A DNA stretch of 45,165 nt from Cyanobacteria bacterium UBA6984 (lineage in GTDB: Bacteria; Cyanobacteriota; Vampirovibrionia; Gastranaerophilales; Gastranaerophilaceae): positions 1 through 45,165 of the forward strand of contig DJYG01000005.1 in assembly GCA_002450015.1 (NCBI GenBank). Reading direction: 5' to 3'. Each line of letters begins with the position of its first letter. Within the stretch, counting starts at the first letter, position 1. The translations under genes and the position numbers were made by a program. The notes under the pieces are model-generated. The model had not been told where the DNA came from. It did no database searches and was given only the letters and a program-made list of their open reading frames with translations. This document shows, one piece after another, positions 17,256-25,372 of the stretch.

Positions 17256-18017
17256 ATGAGAATAGGTATAAAACAATTTTCTGACCAGCTTGAGCAATAT
17301 CAAGAGGATTTAATTAAATATAAAGATAAATATGACTATATTGAACTTTATGTATATCCAAACGCAATGGATTTTTTAAAAGGCTGGATAAATTTAAAAG
17401 AAAAATATGATATAAATTTTTCAATCCATGCGCCACATTTTAGTCAGCACGTAAATTTAGCAGATAATTCTTATTTTGACGATAATAAAAAAGCTTATGA
17501 AACAGTAAATACTTATGCTAAAGAACTTGATGCCGAATATACTGTTGTACATGGTGGCATGGATGGTTCTGTTGAAGAAATTGTAAGACAGATTAAAATA
17601 ATTAAACCATACAAAATGCGTATAGAAAATAAGCCTTATGTAGCACCAAGAAATCCTGATTCAATGGTATGCAGAGGTGCAACTGTTGAAGAAATTGAAT
17701 ATATAATGAAAAATTATGATTGCGGATTTAATCTTGATGTAGGTCACGCATTTTGTTCTGCTGTTTCGCAAAATATTGACCAGATTGAATACGTAAAACG
17801 ATTTTTGCAATTAAAACCAAATTCATACCACATCAGTGATGGAGAATATAATAACAGAATTGATATTCATTATCATTTGGGTAGTGGGGATTATGAATGG
17901 TCTAAAATATTTCCGCTTTTAGACAAAGACAAAAATTGGACACTTGAAACCATAACTAAAAAAGATAATGAAGGTCTAAGCAAAGTTCTAAAAGATATTG
18001 AATTTATGATTGCGTAA
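17256..18017 (+). CDS. Sugar phosphate isomerase/epimerase-like TIM-barrel protein
   Basis: 253 residues of the xylose-isomerase-like / AP endonuclease 2 superfamily. Likely metal-binding positions are visible at INFSIHAPHF, VVHGGMDG, MRIENK, LDVGHAF, YHISDGEY, HYHLGSGDYEW and WTLET. The exact substrate is unknown; the context suggests a sugar intermediate of the surface glycan. The ATG directly follows the rfbA stop. It is the last gene of the rightward operon before the convergent fcl, with only 7 bases between stops and no visible terminator. Confidence 0.75.
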   Translation: MRIGIKQFSDQLEQYQEDLIKYKDKYDYIELYVYPNAMDFLKGWINLKEKYDINFSIHAPHFSQHVNLADNSYFDDNKKAYETVNTYAKELDAEYTVVHGGMDGSVEEIVRQIKIIKPYKMRIENKPYVAPRNPDSMVCRGATVEEIEYIMKNYDCGFNLDVGHAFCSAVSQNIDQIEYVKRFLQLKPNSYHISDGEYNNRIDIHYHLGSGDYEWSKIFPLLDKDKNWTLETITKKDNEGLSKVLKDIEFMIA

Positions 18018-18024
18018 AAATAAT

Positions 18025-19080
18025 TTATTTATCAAGTGATAAATACCAGTTGTAAAAATCTTTTATGCCTTGCTCCAGTTCAATTTTGGGCTGCCATCCA
18101 AGTTCTTTAATATGAGTTGCGTCCATCATTTTTCGTGGAGTGCCGTTTGGTTTTGTTTTGTCATAAACGATTTCACCTTCAAAACCTACAACTCGTTTTA
18201 CGATTTCAAACAAATCTTTTAGCTGAATATCATCGCCTTTTGTAATATTTACAAGTTCACCCACTTCATCATAATCTTTATTCATAAGCAGATAAACACA
18301 AGCATCTGCCAAATCATCTGATGACATCATTTCTCTATATACTGAGCCGTCGCCCCAAAGTACAACTTTCTCTTTATATGCTCCAAGTTCATTTAAAATT
18401 TCTTCAATATTGTCATCGTTAACTTTTTCGTCTAAGCCCCAGCCCAACTTATAACGTTTAATATCTCTTTTTATTGCTTCTAAATCACCATTTTTAAGAA
18501 GTTTTGCAAGATGAAAGCGTCTTAAAATCATCGGTAACAAGTGGGCTGTTTCCATATTAAAATTATCACCTATACCATATTGATTTGTAGGCATTGCGGA
18601 TATAAAGTTTGTACCGTATTGTTGATTATAATATCTGCATAATTTTATTATTGATATTTTTGCTAAAGCATAAGCTTCATTTGTTTTTTCCAATTCGGAA
18701 GTTAACAAACAATCTTCCTTCATTGGCTGAGGTGCTAATCTTGGATAAATACAAGATGAACCAAGATTTAACAACTTTTTAACACCATATTTGTAGCTGG
18801 CATGAACTATATTTGTACCAATCATTAGATTTTGATAAATAAATTCGGCAGGATATTGCGAATTTGCCATAATTCCGCCAACTTTTGCAGCTGCAAGTAT
18901 AACATACTCAGGTTTTTCTGATGCAAAAAATTCTTCAACTGCTTGTTGATTACATAAATCAAGTTCACCATGAGTTCTTGTTACAATATTGGTAAAACCT
19001 TCTTTTTGCAAACGTCTGTATATAGCGCTACCTACCAATCCTCTATGTCCTGATAAATAAATTTTTGATTCTTTTTCCAT
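18025..19080 (-). CDS. fcl: GDP-L-fucose synthase
   Basis: 351 residues. A bifunctional 3,5-epimerase/4-reductase converting GDP-4-keto-6-deoxymannose to GDP-L-fucose. It has Rossmann motif LSGHRGLVGSAIYRRL, AAAKVGGIMANSQYPAEF, LGSSCIYPRLAPQPM, the catalytic YALAKISIIKLC (Tyr-xxx-Lys) and MPTNQYGIGDNF. It is somewhat longer than the approx. 320-residue E. coli enzyme because of an insertion before LWGDGSVYREM. It lies downstream of gmd on the same strand with a 57-bp gap containing a palindrome. The product feeds the GT10 and GT11 fucosyltransferases in the same locus. Confidence 0.95.
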   Translation of the reverse strand: MEKESKIYLSGHRGLVGSAIYRRLQKEGFTNIVTRTHGELDLCNQQAVEEFFASEKPEYVILAAAKVGGIMANSQYPAEFIYQNLMIGTNIVHASYKYGVKKLLNLGSSCIYPRLAPQPMKEDCLLTSELEKTNEAYALAKISIIKLCRYYNQQYGTNFISAMPTNQYGIGDNFNMETAHLLPMILRRFHLAKLLKNGDLEAIKRDIKRYKLGWGLDEKVNDDNIEEILNELGAYKEKVVLWGDGSVYREMMSSDDLADACVYLLMNKDYDEVGELVNITKGDDIQLKDLFEIVKRVVGFEGEIVYDKTKPNGTPRKMMDATHIKELGWQPKIELEQGIKDFYNWYLSLDK

Positions 19081-19102
19081 TTTATATTGCCCCCATAAAT
19101 TA

Positions 19103-19122
19103 GGCGAAGCTTAAGCTTCGCC
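19103..19122. repeat. Perfect 20-bp palindrome between gmd and fcl
   Basis: The two arms GGCGAAGCTT and AAGCTTCGCC abut, with flanking complementary AAATT/AATTT. On the minus strand it lies between gmd and fcl without a following T tract, so it is more likely an intercistronic RNA hairpin or protein-binding dyad than a terminator of gmd. On the plus strand it is followed by TTTTTTT. Confidence 0.6.
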
Positions 19123-19137
19123 CAATTTATTTTTTTA

Positions 19138-20226
19138 CTAAACTTCTTGTGGTACAAGTACTTGATAGCCTTGTTCTCTCAATGTTTTTTCTTTTTTAGC
19201 TAATTCCAAATCACTTTGAACCATGTCTTTTACTAATGCTCTTAAGTCGTATGTTGGTTTCCAGCCTAATTCTGTTCTTGCTTTTGTGCTGTCACCAAGT
19301 AGTAAATCAACTTCAGCAGGACGGAAATAACGAGGGTCAACTTCAATTAAAGTTTTTCCGGTAGCTTTATCAATACCTTTTTCATCAACGCCTTCGCCAA
19401 CAAATTCAATGTCAATACCAAGTTCTTCAAATGTCATACGACAGAAATCTCTGATTGAAGTTGTAACACCTGTTGCAAGAACATAATTGTCAGGATGATC
19501 TTGTTGAAGTATTCGCCACATACCTTCAACGTAATCTTTAGCGTGTCCCCAGTCACGTTTTGCATCAAGGTTACCTAAGTACAATTTATCTTGTAAGCCA
19601 ACTTTAATTTTTGTTGCTGCCATTGTAATTTTACGAGTTACGAATGTTTCACCACGTCTTGGAGATTCGTGATTAAATAGAATACCGTTTGATGCAAAAA
19701 TACCAAAACTTTCACGGTAGTTTACACAAATCCAATATGCATAAAGTTTTGCAACAGCATAAGGTGAGCGTGGATAGAATGGTGTTGTTTCTTTTTGAAT
19801 CGGTTCTTGAATTAAACCATATAATTCTGATGTTGAAGCTTGATAGAATTTTGTTTTATTTTCCAATTTATTCATTCTAATAGCTTCCAAAAGTCTTAAT
19901 GTACCTAGAGCATCGCAGTCTGCAGTGTATTCAGGACAATCCCAAGATACTTTTACGTGAGATTGAGCTGCAAGGTTATATATTTCGTCAGGTTCAATAT
20001 CGTGAACCAATTTAACTAAATTTGAAGAATCTGATAAATCTCCATAGTGAAGAATAAATTTAGAATCTTTATTATGTATGTCTTGATATAAATGGTCAAT
20101 TCTTGATGTGTTAAATGAAGAAGAACGTCTTTTTATACCGTGAACTTCATAACCTTTTTCAAGCAATAATTCTGATAAATAAGAACCATCTTGACCTGTT
20201 ACCCCTGTAATTAAAGCCTTTTTCAT
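19138..20226 (-). CDS. gmd: GDP-mannose 4,6-dehydratase
   Basis: 362 residues, typical length. Converts GDP-D-mannose to GDP-4-keto-6-deoxy-D-mannose. The N-terminus ITGVTGQDGSYLSELLLEKGYEVHG, followed by KRRSSSFNTSRIDHLY, is diagnostic. The catalytic region contains FYQASTSELYG and YPRSPYAVAKLYAYW (Tyr-xxx-Lys), then NHESPRRGETFVTRKI and the RPAEVDLLLGD end block. A ribosome site AAGGAG precedes the ATG. It is divergent from the cupin/Per-like operon. Its product is the branch point for GDP-fucose (fcl) and GDP-perosamine (20753 gene). Confidence 0.97.
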   Translation of the reverse strand: MKKALITGVTGQDGSYLSELLLEKGYEVHGIKRRSSSFNTSRIDHLYQDIHNKDSKFILHYGDLSDSSNLVKLVHDIEPDEIYNLAAQSHVKVSWDCPEYTADCDALGTLRLLEAIRMNKLENKTKFYQASTSELYGLIQEPIQKETTPFYPRSPYAVAKLYAYWICVNYRESFGIFASNGILFNHESPRRGETFVTRKITMAATKIKVGLQDKLYLGNLDAKRDWGHAKDYVEGMWRILQQDHPDNYVLATGVTTSIRDFCRMTFEELGIDIEFVGEGVDEKGIDKATGKTLIEVDPRYFRPAEVDLLLGDSTKARTELGWKPTYDLRALVKDMVQSDLELAKKEKTLREQGYQVLVPQEV

Positions 20227-20315
20227 TAAAATCTCCTTGTTGTACTACTATAAAGACTACAAAAATATAATAACATGAAAAAAAATTTATGATAATATGT
20301 TATAGGGTACGCTTA

Positions 20316-20753
20316 ATGGAAGATATGATAAAAAATATAGAATATAAAAGTAAGACACTTGCTATAATTATAAAAAATAATTATTCAAAAGATGGGGTTG
20401 AATTTTTTACACCAAATGATTTTTCTCAACAACTGGCTTATATGAAGCATCCTAAGGGGAAAAAAATTGATGCCCATACACATAACATTGTGAAGCGTGA
20501 AGTTTCTTATACAAAAGAAGTTCTTGTTATTAGAAAAGGTAAATTAAGAGTTGATTTTTATGAAGATGACCAAACGTACATAGAAAGTCATATTATTGAG
20601 CAGGGCGATATAATTCTTTTGGCTTTTGGCGGGCATGGTTTTGAATGCTTAGAAGAAGTTGAAATGATAGAAATTAAACAAGGTCCATACTTAGGTGAAC
20701 AGGACAAAGTTAGATTTGTTGGTGTGGATGATAAAGAGGTTAAATTAGTATAA
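20316..20753 (+). CDS. Cupin-fold (RmlC-like) sugar-modifying protein
   Basis: About 145 residues from the ATG at 20316. IDAHTHNIVKREVSYTKEVLVIRKGKLRVDFY and EQGDIILLAFGGHGFECLEE give the two cupin motifs, with His residues suited to metal or base catalysis. It is shorter than RfbC and lacks its signature, so it is not a confident epimerase. In-frame ATG at 20289 falls in a TATGATAAT promoter-like stretch, so I prefer the later start, which has TATAGGG upstream. The stop overlaps the next ATG by one base (TAATG), indicating coupled translation with the aminotransferase. Confidence 0.6.
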   Translation: MEDMIKNIEYKSKTLAIIIKNNYSKDGVEFFTPNDFSQQLAYMKHPKGKKIDAHTHNIVKREVSYTKEVLVIRKGKLRVDFYEDDQTYIESHIIEQGDIILLAFGGHGFECLEEVEMIEIKQGPYLGEQDKVRFVGVDDKEVKLV

Positions 20754-21889
20754 TGACAGCAGAAACAAAAAAACAAATATTTGTTTGTGAACCATACTTA
20801 AATGGTAATGAAAAAGCTTATGTTGCAGATTGTATGGAAACAGGGTGGATAAGCTCTTCCGGCAAATACGTAAAATCATTTGAAGAAAGTTTTGCTAAGT
20901 ATTGCGATTGTAATTATGGTGTAGCAGTTTGTAACGGGACAGTATCGTTACATTTAGCTCTTGCGGCTTTAGGAATTGGAAAAGGTGATGAAGTAATTTT
21001 ACCTGATTTTACCATGATTGCGTCTGCCTATGCAGTTTGCTATACAGGAGCAAAGCCTGTTTTTGTTGATGCGAATAAAGATACTTGGAATATTGATGTT
21101 ACCAAAATAGAAGAAAAGATTACAGATAAAACAAAGGCAATCATGCCTGTTCATATTTTTGGTAATCCTTGTAATATGAAAGAAATTGAACGTATTGCAA
21201 AAAAATATAATTTATTTGTCATTGAAGATGCGGCGGAAGCTCACGGTGCGACTTATGAGGGTAAAAAAGTCGGAAGTTTTTCAGATATTGCATCATTTTC
21301 ATTTTTCGCAAACAAGAACCTTACAACAGGTGAAGGCGGTATGGTTGTTATGAAAGAACAAAAATATTATGACAAATGCCGTTACTTAAAAAACATGAGT
21401 TTTCCTATTGATGCTCCAAGAGTTTATGAGCATAATGACATAGGGTTTAATTATCGTATGAGTAATATTCATGCTGCAATAGGTCTTGCTCAGGTTGAAA
21501 AAGCAGATGAATACAAAGAAATGCGTATAAAAAATCATAATTTGTATAAAGAATTACTAAAAGATGTTGATGGAATAATTTTTCAAAAGGACGAAGAAAA
21601 TTCAGTAAATGTGTGTTGGATGAATACAATTCTTTTAGAACCTGAAATTTATGGTCATACAAAAGAAGAATTAATTGCAAATTTAAAAGAAAATGGTGTA
21701 GATACAAGATTATTGTTTACAGGCATGCATAAGCAAAAGTGTCTGCTTGATTTTGGTTGTGATGGCAGTGGTGAGTATCCTGTTACAGACAATTTGACAA
21801 AAAACGGTTTTTATCTTCCATCAGCAAGCAATTTGAGTGAAGAAGATATTAAATATATATGTGATTTGATAAGGAATTTTAGAGAATGA
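20753..21889 (+). CDS. per: GDP-perosamine synthase-like DegT/DnrJ/EryC1/StrS aminotransferase
   Basis: 378 residues. A PLP-dependent sugar aminotransferase. YCDCNYGVAVCNGTVSLHLAL, ILPDFTMIASAYAV, VIEDAAEAHGATYEGKKVG and FSFFANKNLTTGEGG (Lys Schiff base) closely follow perosamine synthase (RfbE/PerA), which aminates GDP-4-keto-6-deoxymannose at C4. gmd, which makes that substrate, lies on the opposite strand, about 530 bp upstream of this start. Other DegT enzymes using UDP- or dTDP-linked ketosugars cannot be excluded by eye. It overlaps the cupin gene by 1 bp and the following glycosyltransferase by 4 bp. Confidence 0.8.
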   Translation: MTAETKKQIFVCEPYLNGNEKAYVADCMETGWISSSGKYVKSFEESFAKYCDCNYGVAVCNGTVSLHLALAALGIGKGDEVILPDFTMIASAYAVCYTGAKPVFVDANKDTWNIDVTKIEEKITDKTKAIMPVHIFGNPCNMKEIERIAKKYNLFVIEDAAEAHGATYEGKKVGSFSDIASFSFFANKNLTTGEGGMVVMKEQKYYDKCRYLKNMSFPIDAPRVYEHNDIGFNYRMSNIHAAIGLAQVEKADEYKEMRIKNHNLYKELLKDVDGIIFQKDEENSVNVCWMNTILLEPEIYGHTKEELIANLKENGVDTRLLFTGMHKQKCLLDFGCDGSGEYPVTDNLTKNGFYLPSASNLSEEDIKYICDLIRNFRE

Positions 21890-23025
21890 ATATTTGTCAC
21901 ATATATTTTTATGACGGTTGGTTATCTGTTTCACCTACAACTATAAGTGTTGCTAAAATTTTATGCAAACATTTTGACAAAGTTGTTATATATGCACAGA
22001 ATACTCAATTTAAAAAATATAAATTTGAAGAAAAAAATATTGAAGTTAAGTATCTTTACAACTCTTTTTACTGGAAAAAATCTGATAAACCATTAAATTT
22101 TGCCAAAAAAGTAAAAAGATTATTTAAAAATGTTGATATAAGTAAAGATTGGTTTTTGTGTATAGATGAATCATCACTGGAACCTATTAATGATATTGCA
22201 GGTGAAAATTCAAATATAATGTATTTATCGTTGGAGCTTCCTGATACAAAACAAACTTACACTGAAAAGCAATGTGAAACATTTAATCGAATGAAAGTTG
22301 TTATAGTTCAAGACGAAAATCGATTAAATACACTTAAGCAGGTATATAAAGCAGATGATATTGAACAAAAAGCAAAAATTATTTTTGTTCCTAACAATTC
22401 AATTCCAAAAAAATCAAAAAAGAACTTAGTCGGTGTTGTGGAACAATTTAAAAATATACCAAAAGACAAAGCTATTTGTGCAAGTGTAGGTATGATTGAA
22501 AGTCCTGTATATTCACTTGAAATAGCAAAAGTTTTTAATGAAATTGATAATGCAGTATTAATTTATCATAATAGAATGAAGATTAATAAGAAAAAGCCTT
22601 ATACAAAACAAATTATAGAAGCAAATTCTAACAATTTGTATTTATCAGAACAAGTTTATGACTTTGAAGATATTGAATTTGCTTATAAGGGTATAGAAAT
22701 AGGTATTGCTTGTTATAGACCAAGCAATGATGATTTTAAATTTATTGGCAAAGCTTCGGGTAAATTGAATTTTTATATGACCTATAATATTCCTGTTATC
22801 GTGAACCGTTTACCAGGGTTAGCAGATATTGTGGAACAATATAACTGTGGTGTTGTTATAGATGACGTTACTAATAAAGAAGAGTGGAATAATGCAATAA
22901 ATAGAATTAAGTCAGACTATATAGGATATACATCAAGAGTTGCTGAATGCTATAAATATGAATTTGATTTTATTGAAAAAATAAAACCTCTTGAAAAATT
23001 TTTAATAATTCAACTTAAGACATAA
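21886..23025 (+). CDS. GT-B glycosyltransferase (GT4-like)
   Basis: 379 residues. The N-terminal half is divergent, with ICHIYFYDGWLSVSPTTISV followed by an alternating strand/helix pattern. The C-terminal half has the family-4 nucleotide-sugar region, including CASVGMIESPVYSLEIA, IACYRPSNDD, ASGKLNFYMTYNIPVIV and LADIVEQYNCGVVIDD. Donor and acceptor are unknown; GDP-perosamine is a candidate donor because the gene overlaps the Per-like gene by 4 bp (ATGA). The product is cytoplasmic or peripheral, since no membrane helix is seen. Confidence 0.75.
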   Translation: MNICHIYFYDGWLSVSPTTISVAKILCKHFDKVVIYAQNTQFKKYKFEEKNIEVKYLYNSFYWKKSDKPLNFAKKVKRLFKNVDISKDWFLCIDESSLEPINDIAGENSNIMYLSLELPDTKQTYTEKQCETFNRMKVVIVQDENRLNTLKQVYKADDIEQKAKIIFVPNNSIPKKSKKNLVGVVEQFKNIPKDKAICASVGMIESPVYSLEIAKVFNEIDNAVLIYHNRMKINKKKPYTKQIIEANSNNLYLSEQVYDFEDIEFAYKGIEIGIACYRPSNDDFKFIGKASGKLNFYMTYNIPVIVNRLPGLADIVEQYNCGVVIDDVTNKEEWNNAINRIKSDYIGYTSRVAECYKYEFDFIEKIKPLEKFLIIQLKT

Positions 23026-23119
23026 CCTTAAAATATATTTTTATAAAACAGACACAATATTAGCAACTAAAAAATTTGATTTTATAAATATTTATAAACC
23101 AGTTTTTGCTGGAGGTATT

Positions 23120-23590
23120 ATGAGTTATTTGAAAAAACTTTTTAGTATAAAACTTTCAGGTAGGCATTTAGTTTTGAGATTTTTTAGCATAAAAATGTCT
23201 TTTTCAACAAGATTTTTATATTGGTTAAACAATGATATTGAAAATTTAAAATATATATTAGAACAAGGTACAATTATAACCCATCCTTTAGGAATTGTTA
23301 TAAATGAGAATGTTAAACTTGGAAAGTCTTGTATAATACGTCAAAATGTTACAATAGGTGAAGGAAGATATAATGAACAGAGAGGGCGTAATTATCCTAT
23401 TTTAGGTGATAATGTTTCAATTGGTGCTAATGCAGTAATAATAGGTGGTATTAATATCGGTAATAACGCATTTATTGGTGCAGGGGCAGTTGTAGTTAAA
23501 GATGTTTCTGAAAATGGTGCTGTAGTTGGGGTTCCGGCTAAAATAATAAAATATCGTAATCCGGAAATAGTATCCGATTCAGAAAACTAA
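23120..23590 (+). CDS. Hexapeptide-repeat acyltransferase (serine acetyltransferase-like)
   Basis: 156 residues. Left-handed beta-helix repeats from about residue 55 (THPLGIVINENVKLGKSCII, IGEGRYNEQRG, LGDNVSIGANAVIIGGINIG, NNAFIGAGAVVVKDV, GVPAKII) match the CysE/SAT-like acetyl-CoA transferases of polysaccharide loci. The amphipathic N-terminal 40 residues may bind a membrane or acceptor. Likely O- or N-acetylation of a glycan sugar such as perosamine. A GGAGG ribosome site precedes the ATG. It ends 2 bases from the convergent gene at 23593. Confidence 0.8.
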   Translation: MSYLKKLFSIKLSGRHLVLRFFSIKMSFSTRFLYWLNNDIENLKYILEQGTIITHPLGIVINENVKLGKSCIIRQNVTIGEGRYNEQRGRNYPILGDNVSIGANAVIIGGINIGNNAFIGAGAVVVKDVSENGAVVGVPAKIIKYRNPEIVSDSEN

Positions 23591-23592
23591 CT

Positions 23593-24558
23593 TTACCAGT
23601 AGCATCCACCTTCAACTTTAGAAGAACCTTTTGGTTTTTCATCTTCAGATGGACGCACCCAGTATTCATTTATAACATCTTTAATAACATTTGATTGTTC
23701 AATTTCCCATCTTTTTCCTGTAATTCCAAATAGTAATTGTGTTACGCCACCCATGTGAACTGCTTGTTTGCCAATTGTTTTACAGTGATGCGCTAAAAAT
23801 ATTCCATAAGCGCCAGCACCAACAATTGCAATGTCAAAATCTATTTTATCAATTTTAGATTTCATATCATTTAATGCTTCAAACCAGTTATTATATGGTA
23901 AATCAAATCTACTATCAGCTAAACCTTGTACAGGTTTCATTGTTATAAGTTCAAAATCAGGAAGAACTTTTGGATTATTTTTGAACACATTTTCTCTATT
24001 TTTATATTGATTTTCAATAGTGTTTGCAAAAGGATGAATAACAAGAACTTTTTTACCTTGTAAATACTGACTCCAAGGATTTTGATAGCTTACAGTATTT
24101 AATGCTTGTAAATCAATAAGTTTTGCATTTTTGTTTAAATAGTTTTCGCAAACAAATTTTTCACTTTTGGTGTTCCAAACTGCAAGAACATCAATATCTT
24201 TTGTAAGTTCTAAAAATTCACTTGAAAATCTTGATAACAAGTAGTCATCAGATGGGAAAAAACCACTTAATGCACCAATCATATATTTAATTTTTTTCGG
24301 AAATTTAACGTAAATTTTGTTCATATTTCTTAGAAAATAATCTACAACTCTCATTTCAGTGCCTCCAAAACGACAAATTAAGCAAGGTTTATTTTGTTTC
24401 AGAGTATCCATAATTAGAGTTTGGCTGTCTTCACCGTTGTAAACATGTTTAATTCCGTAATTCTGAATTTTTACTTGACCAAATTTTTTCCTGAATAAAA
24501 TTCGTAATTTTTTATTTGGTATAAAACAGCTTAAAATTTTTATGATTTTTTTTTCCAT
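23593..24558 (-). CDS. Putative GT-D-like glycosyltransferase or glycan-locus protein
   Basis: 321 residues. CLICRFGGTEMRVVDYFL near residue 60 resembles the 'SRFGDGE' motif of DUF1792/GT-D transferases. The C-terminal half has YLQGKKVLVIHPFANTIENQ, PVQGLADSRFD, WFEALNDM and IAIVGAGAYGIFLAHH, then VHMGGVTQLLFGITGKRWE. These look like a Rossmann-type nucleotide-binding region that I recall from uncharacterised proteins in polysaccharide clusters. The activity is unproven. It is the last gene of the minus-strand glycosyltransferase operon, 24 bases after the GT6 gene. Confidence 0.5.
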   Translation of the reverse strand: MEKKIIKILSCFIPNKKLRILFRKKFGQVKIQNYGIKHVYNGEDSQTLIMDTLKQNKPCLICRFGGTEMRVVDYFLRNMNKIYVKFPKKIKYMIGALSGFFPSDDYLLSRFSSEFLELTKDIDVLAVWNTKSEKFVCENYLNKNAKLIDLQALNTVSYQNPWSQYLQGKKVLVIHPFANTIENQYKNRENVFKNNPKVLPDFELITMKPVQGLADSRFDLPYNNWFEALNDMKSKIDKIDFDIAIVGAGAYGIFLAHHCKTIGKQAVHMGGVTQLLFGITGKRWEIEQSNVIKDVINEYWVRPSEDEKPKGSSKVEGGCYW

Positions 24559-24582
24559 TTTAGCTTCACCCCATATATATTA

Positions 24583-25368
24583 TTATTTTTTTAATATTCT
24601 ATCGATTATGTATGATAATACTGTGATTTTTTTATCTGTTTGTCCTCTTAAATATGCATGTCCACCATATTTAAGTTTACATTTGTCTCTTTGAATAATC
24701 TTAACTGGAAAAAATTTCCAAAAAGGTTTGCCATCTGGCGGAAAGATGTAATTATTGCTAATTTCTTTATATTTACGATTCAAAATGTATTTATTGAATA
24801 TTGATTCATCGTGAACCTTAGGAATAATATTGTTGGATATATCAATATCTGTCATTTTCTCACATGTTTCAAGCATTTCTAAAAATTGTGGTATAAGTCC
24901 TCCTAATAATCCTGAGTGATAGTATTTATGGTCAGTTCCGTATGGAACATAAGCTTGAGATTCAGGGTTTCTTTCAAATGGTAACTCATCTTTACTATGT
25001 CTTTTATTTACACTATGTAATGGTGCGATAATACCTCCTTCTTCTTCCGTAGGTAAAAGTTCGTCTAAAGAAACTTTTTTTATAAATTCCATATTTCCGT
25101 TAAAGAAAAAAGTGCAATCGAAATCTTTAAGTTTATCTTTTATTATATTTAAAATTTTATAGCGATGGCAAGCAATTAACGGCCAGCCATAATTTTCTAT
25201 AGGAACAATAGTAAGATTACCATTATTTTTAAAATTCTCTTTACTATCAGTGAAAAAGAAGTATTGTTTTTCTATTCCTTTTGCAAAAAACTTTTCACAA
25301 GATTTGTAAAAATCTTTCCAAAAAACAGTATATCGACCTGTACCTATATATAAAATTGCTATTTTCAT
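24583..25368 (-). CDS. GT6 family glycosyltransferase (ABO blood-group transferase homologue)
   Basis: 261 residues, the bacterial GT6 length (catalytic domain only, no membrane stem). Family members add GalNAc or Gal alpha1,3 to galactose, often on a Fuc alpha1-2 Gal (H) acceptor. Diagnostic segments are MKIAILYIGTGRYTVFWKDFY, QYFFFTDSKEN, YGWPLIACHRYKIL, YYHSGLLGGL and KVHDESIFNKYIL, matching the vertebrate HDESHLNKY block. Where animal enzymes have the metal-binding DxD, this protein has Asn90-Gly91-Asn92, the NxN form known from metal-independent bacterial GT6 enzymes. It lies four bases from the GT11 alpha-1,2-fucosyltransferase that would build its acceptor. Whether it uses UDP-GalNAc or UDP-Gal cannot be told by eye. 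Confidence 0.88.
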   Translation of the reverse strand: MKIAILYIGTGRYTVFWKDFYKSCEKFFAKGIEKQYFFFTDSKENFKNNGNLTIVPIENYGWPLIACHRYKILNIIKDKLKDFDCTFFFNGNMEFIKKVSLDELLPTEEEGGIIAPLHSVNKRHSKDELPFERNPESQAYVPYGTDHKYYHSGLLGGLIPQFLEMLETCEKMTDIDISNNIIPKVHDESIFNKYILNRKYKEISNNYIFPPDGKPFWKFFPVKIIQRDKCKLKYGGHAYLRGQTDKKITVLSYIIDRILKK

Positions 25369-25372
25369 ATTA

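Noticed and set aside
18028..18043. TTTATCA-AG-TGATAAA inverted repeat as a bidirectional terminator
   Set aside because: It lies inside the fcl coding end, is almost all A-T, has a two-base loop and no proper T tract.
20316..20753. RfbC (dTDP-4-dehydrorhamnose 3,5-epimerase)
   Set aside because: It is too short, and the RfbC catalytic block is not seen; only the general cupin motifs are present.
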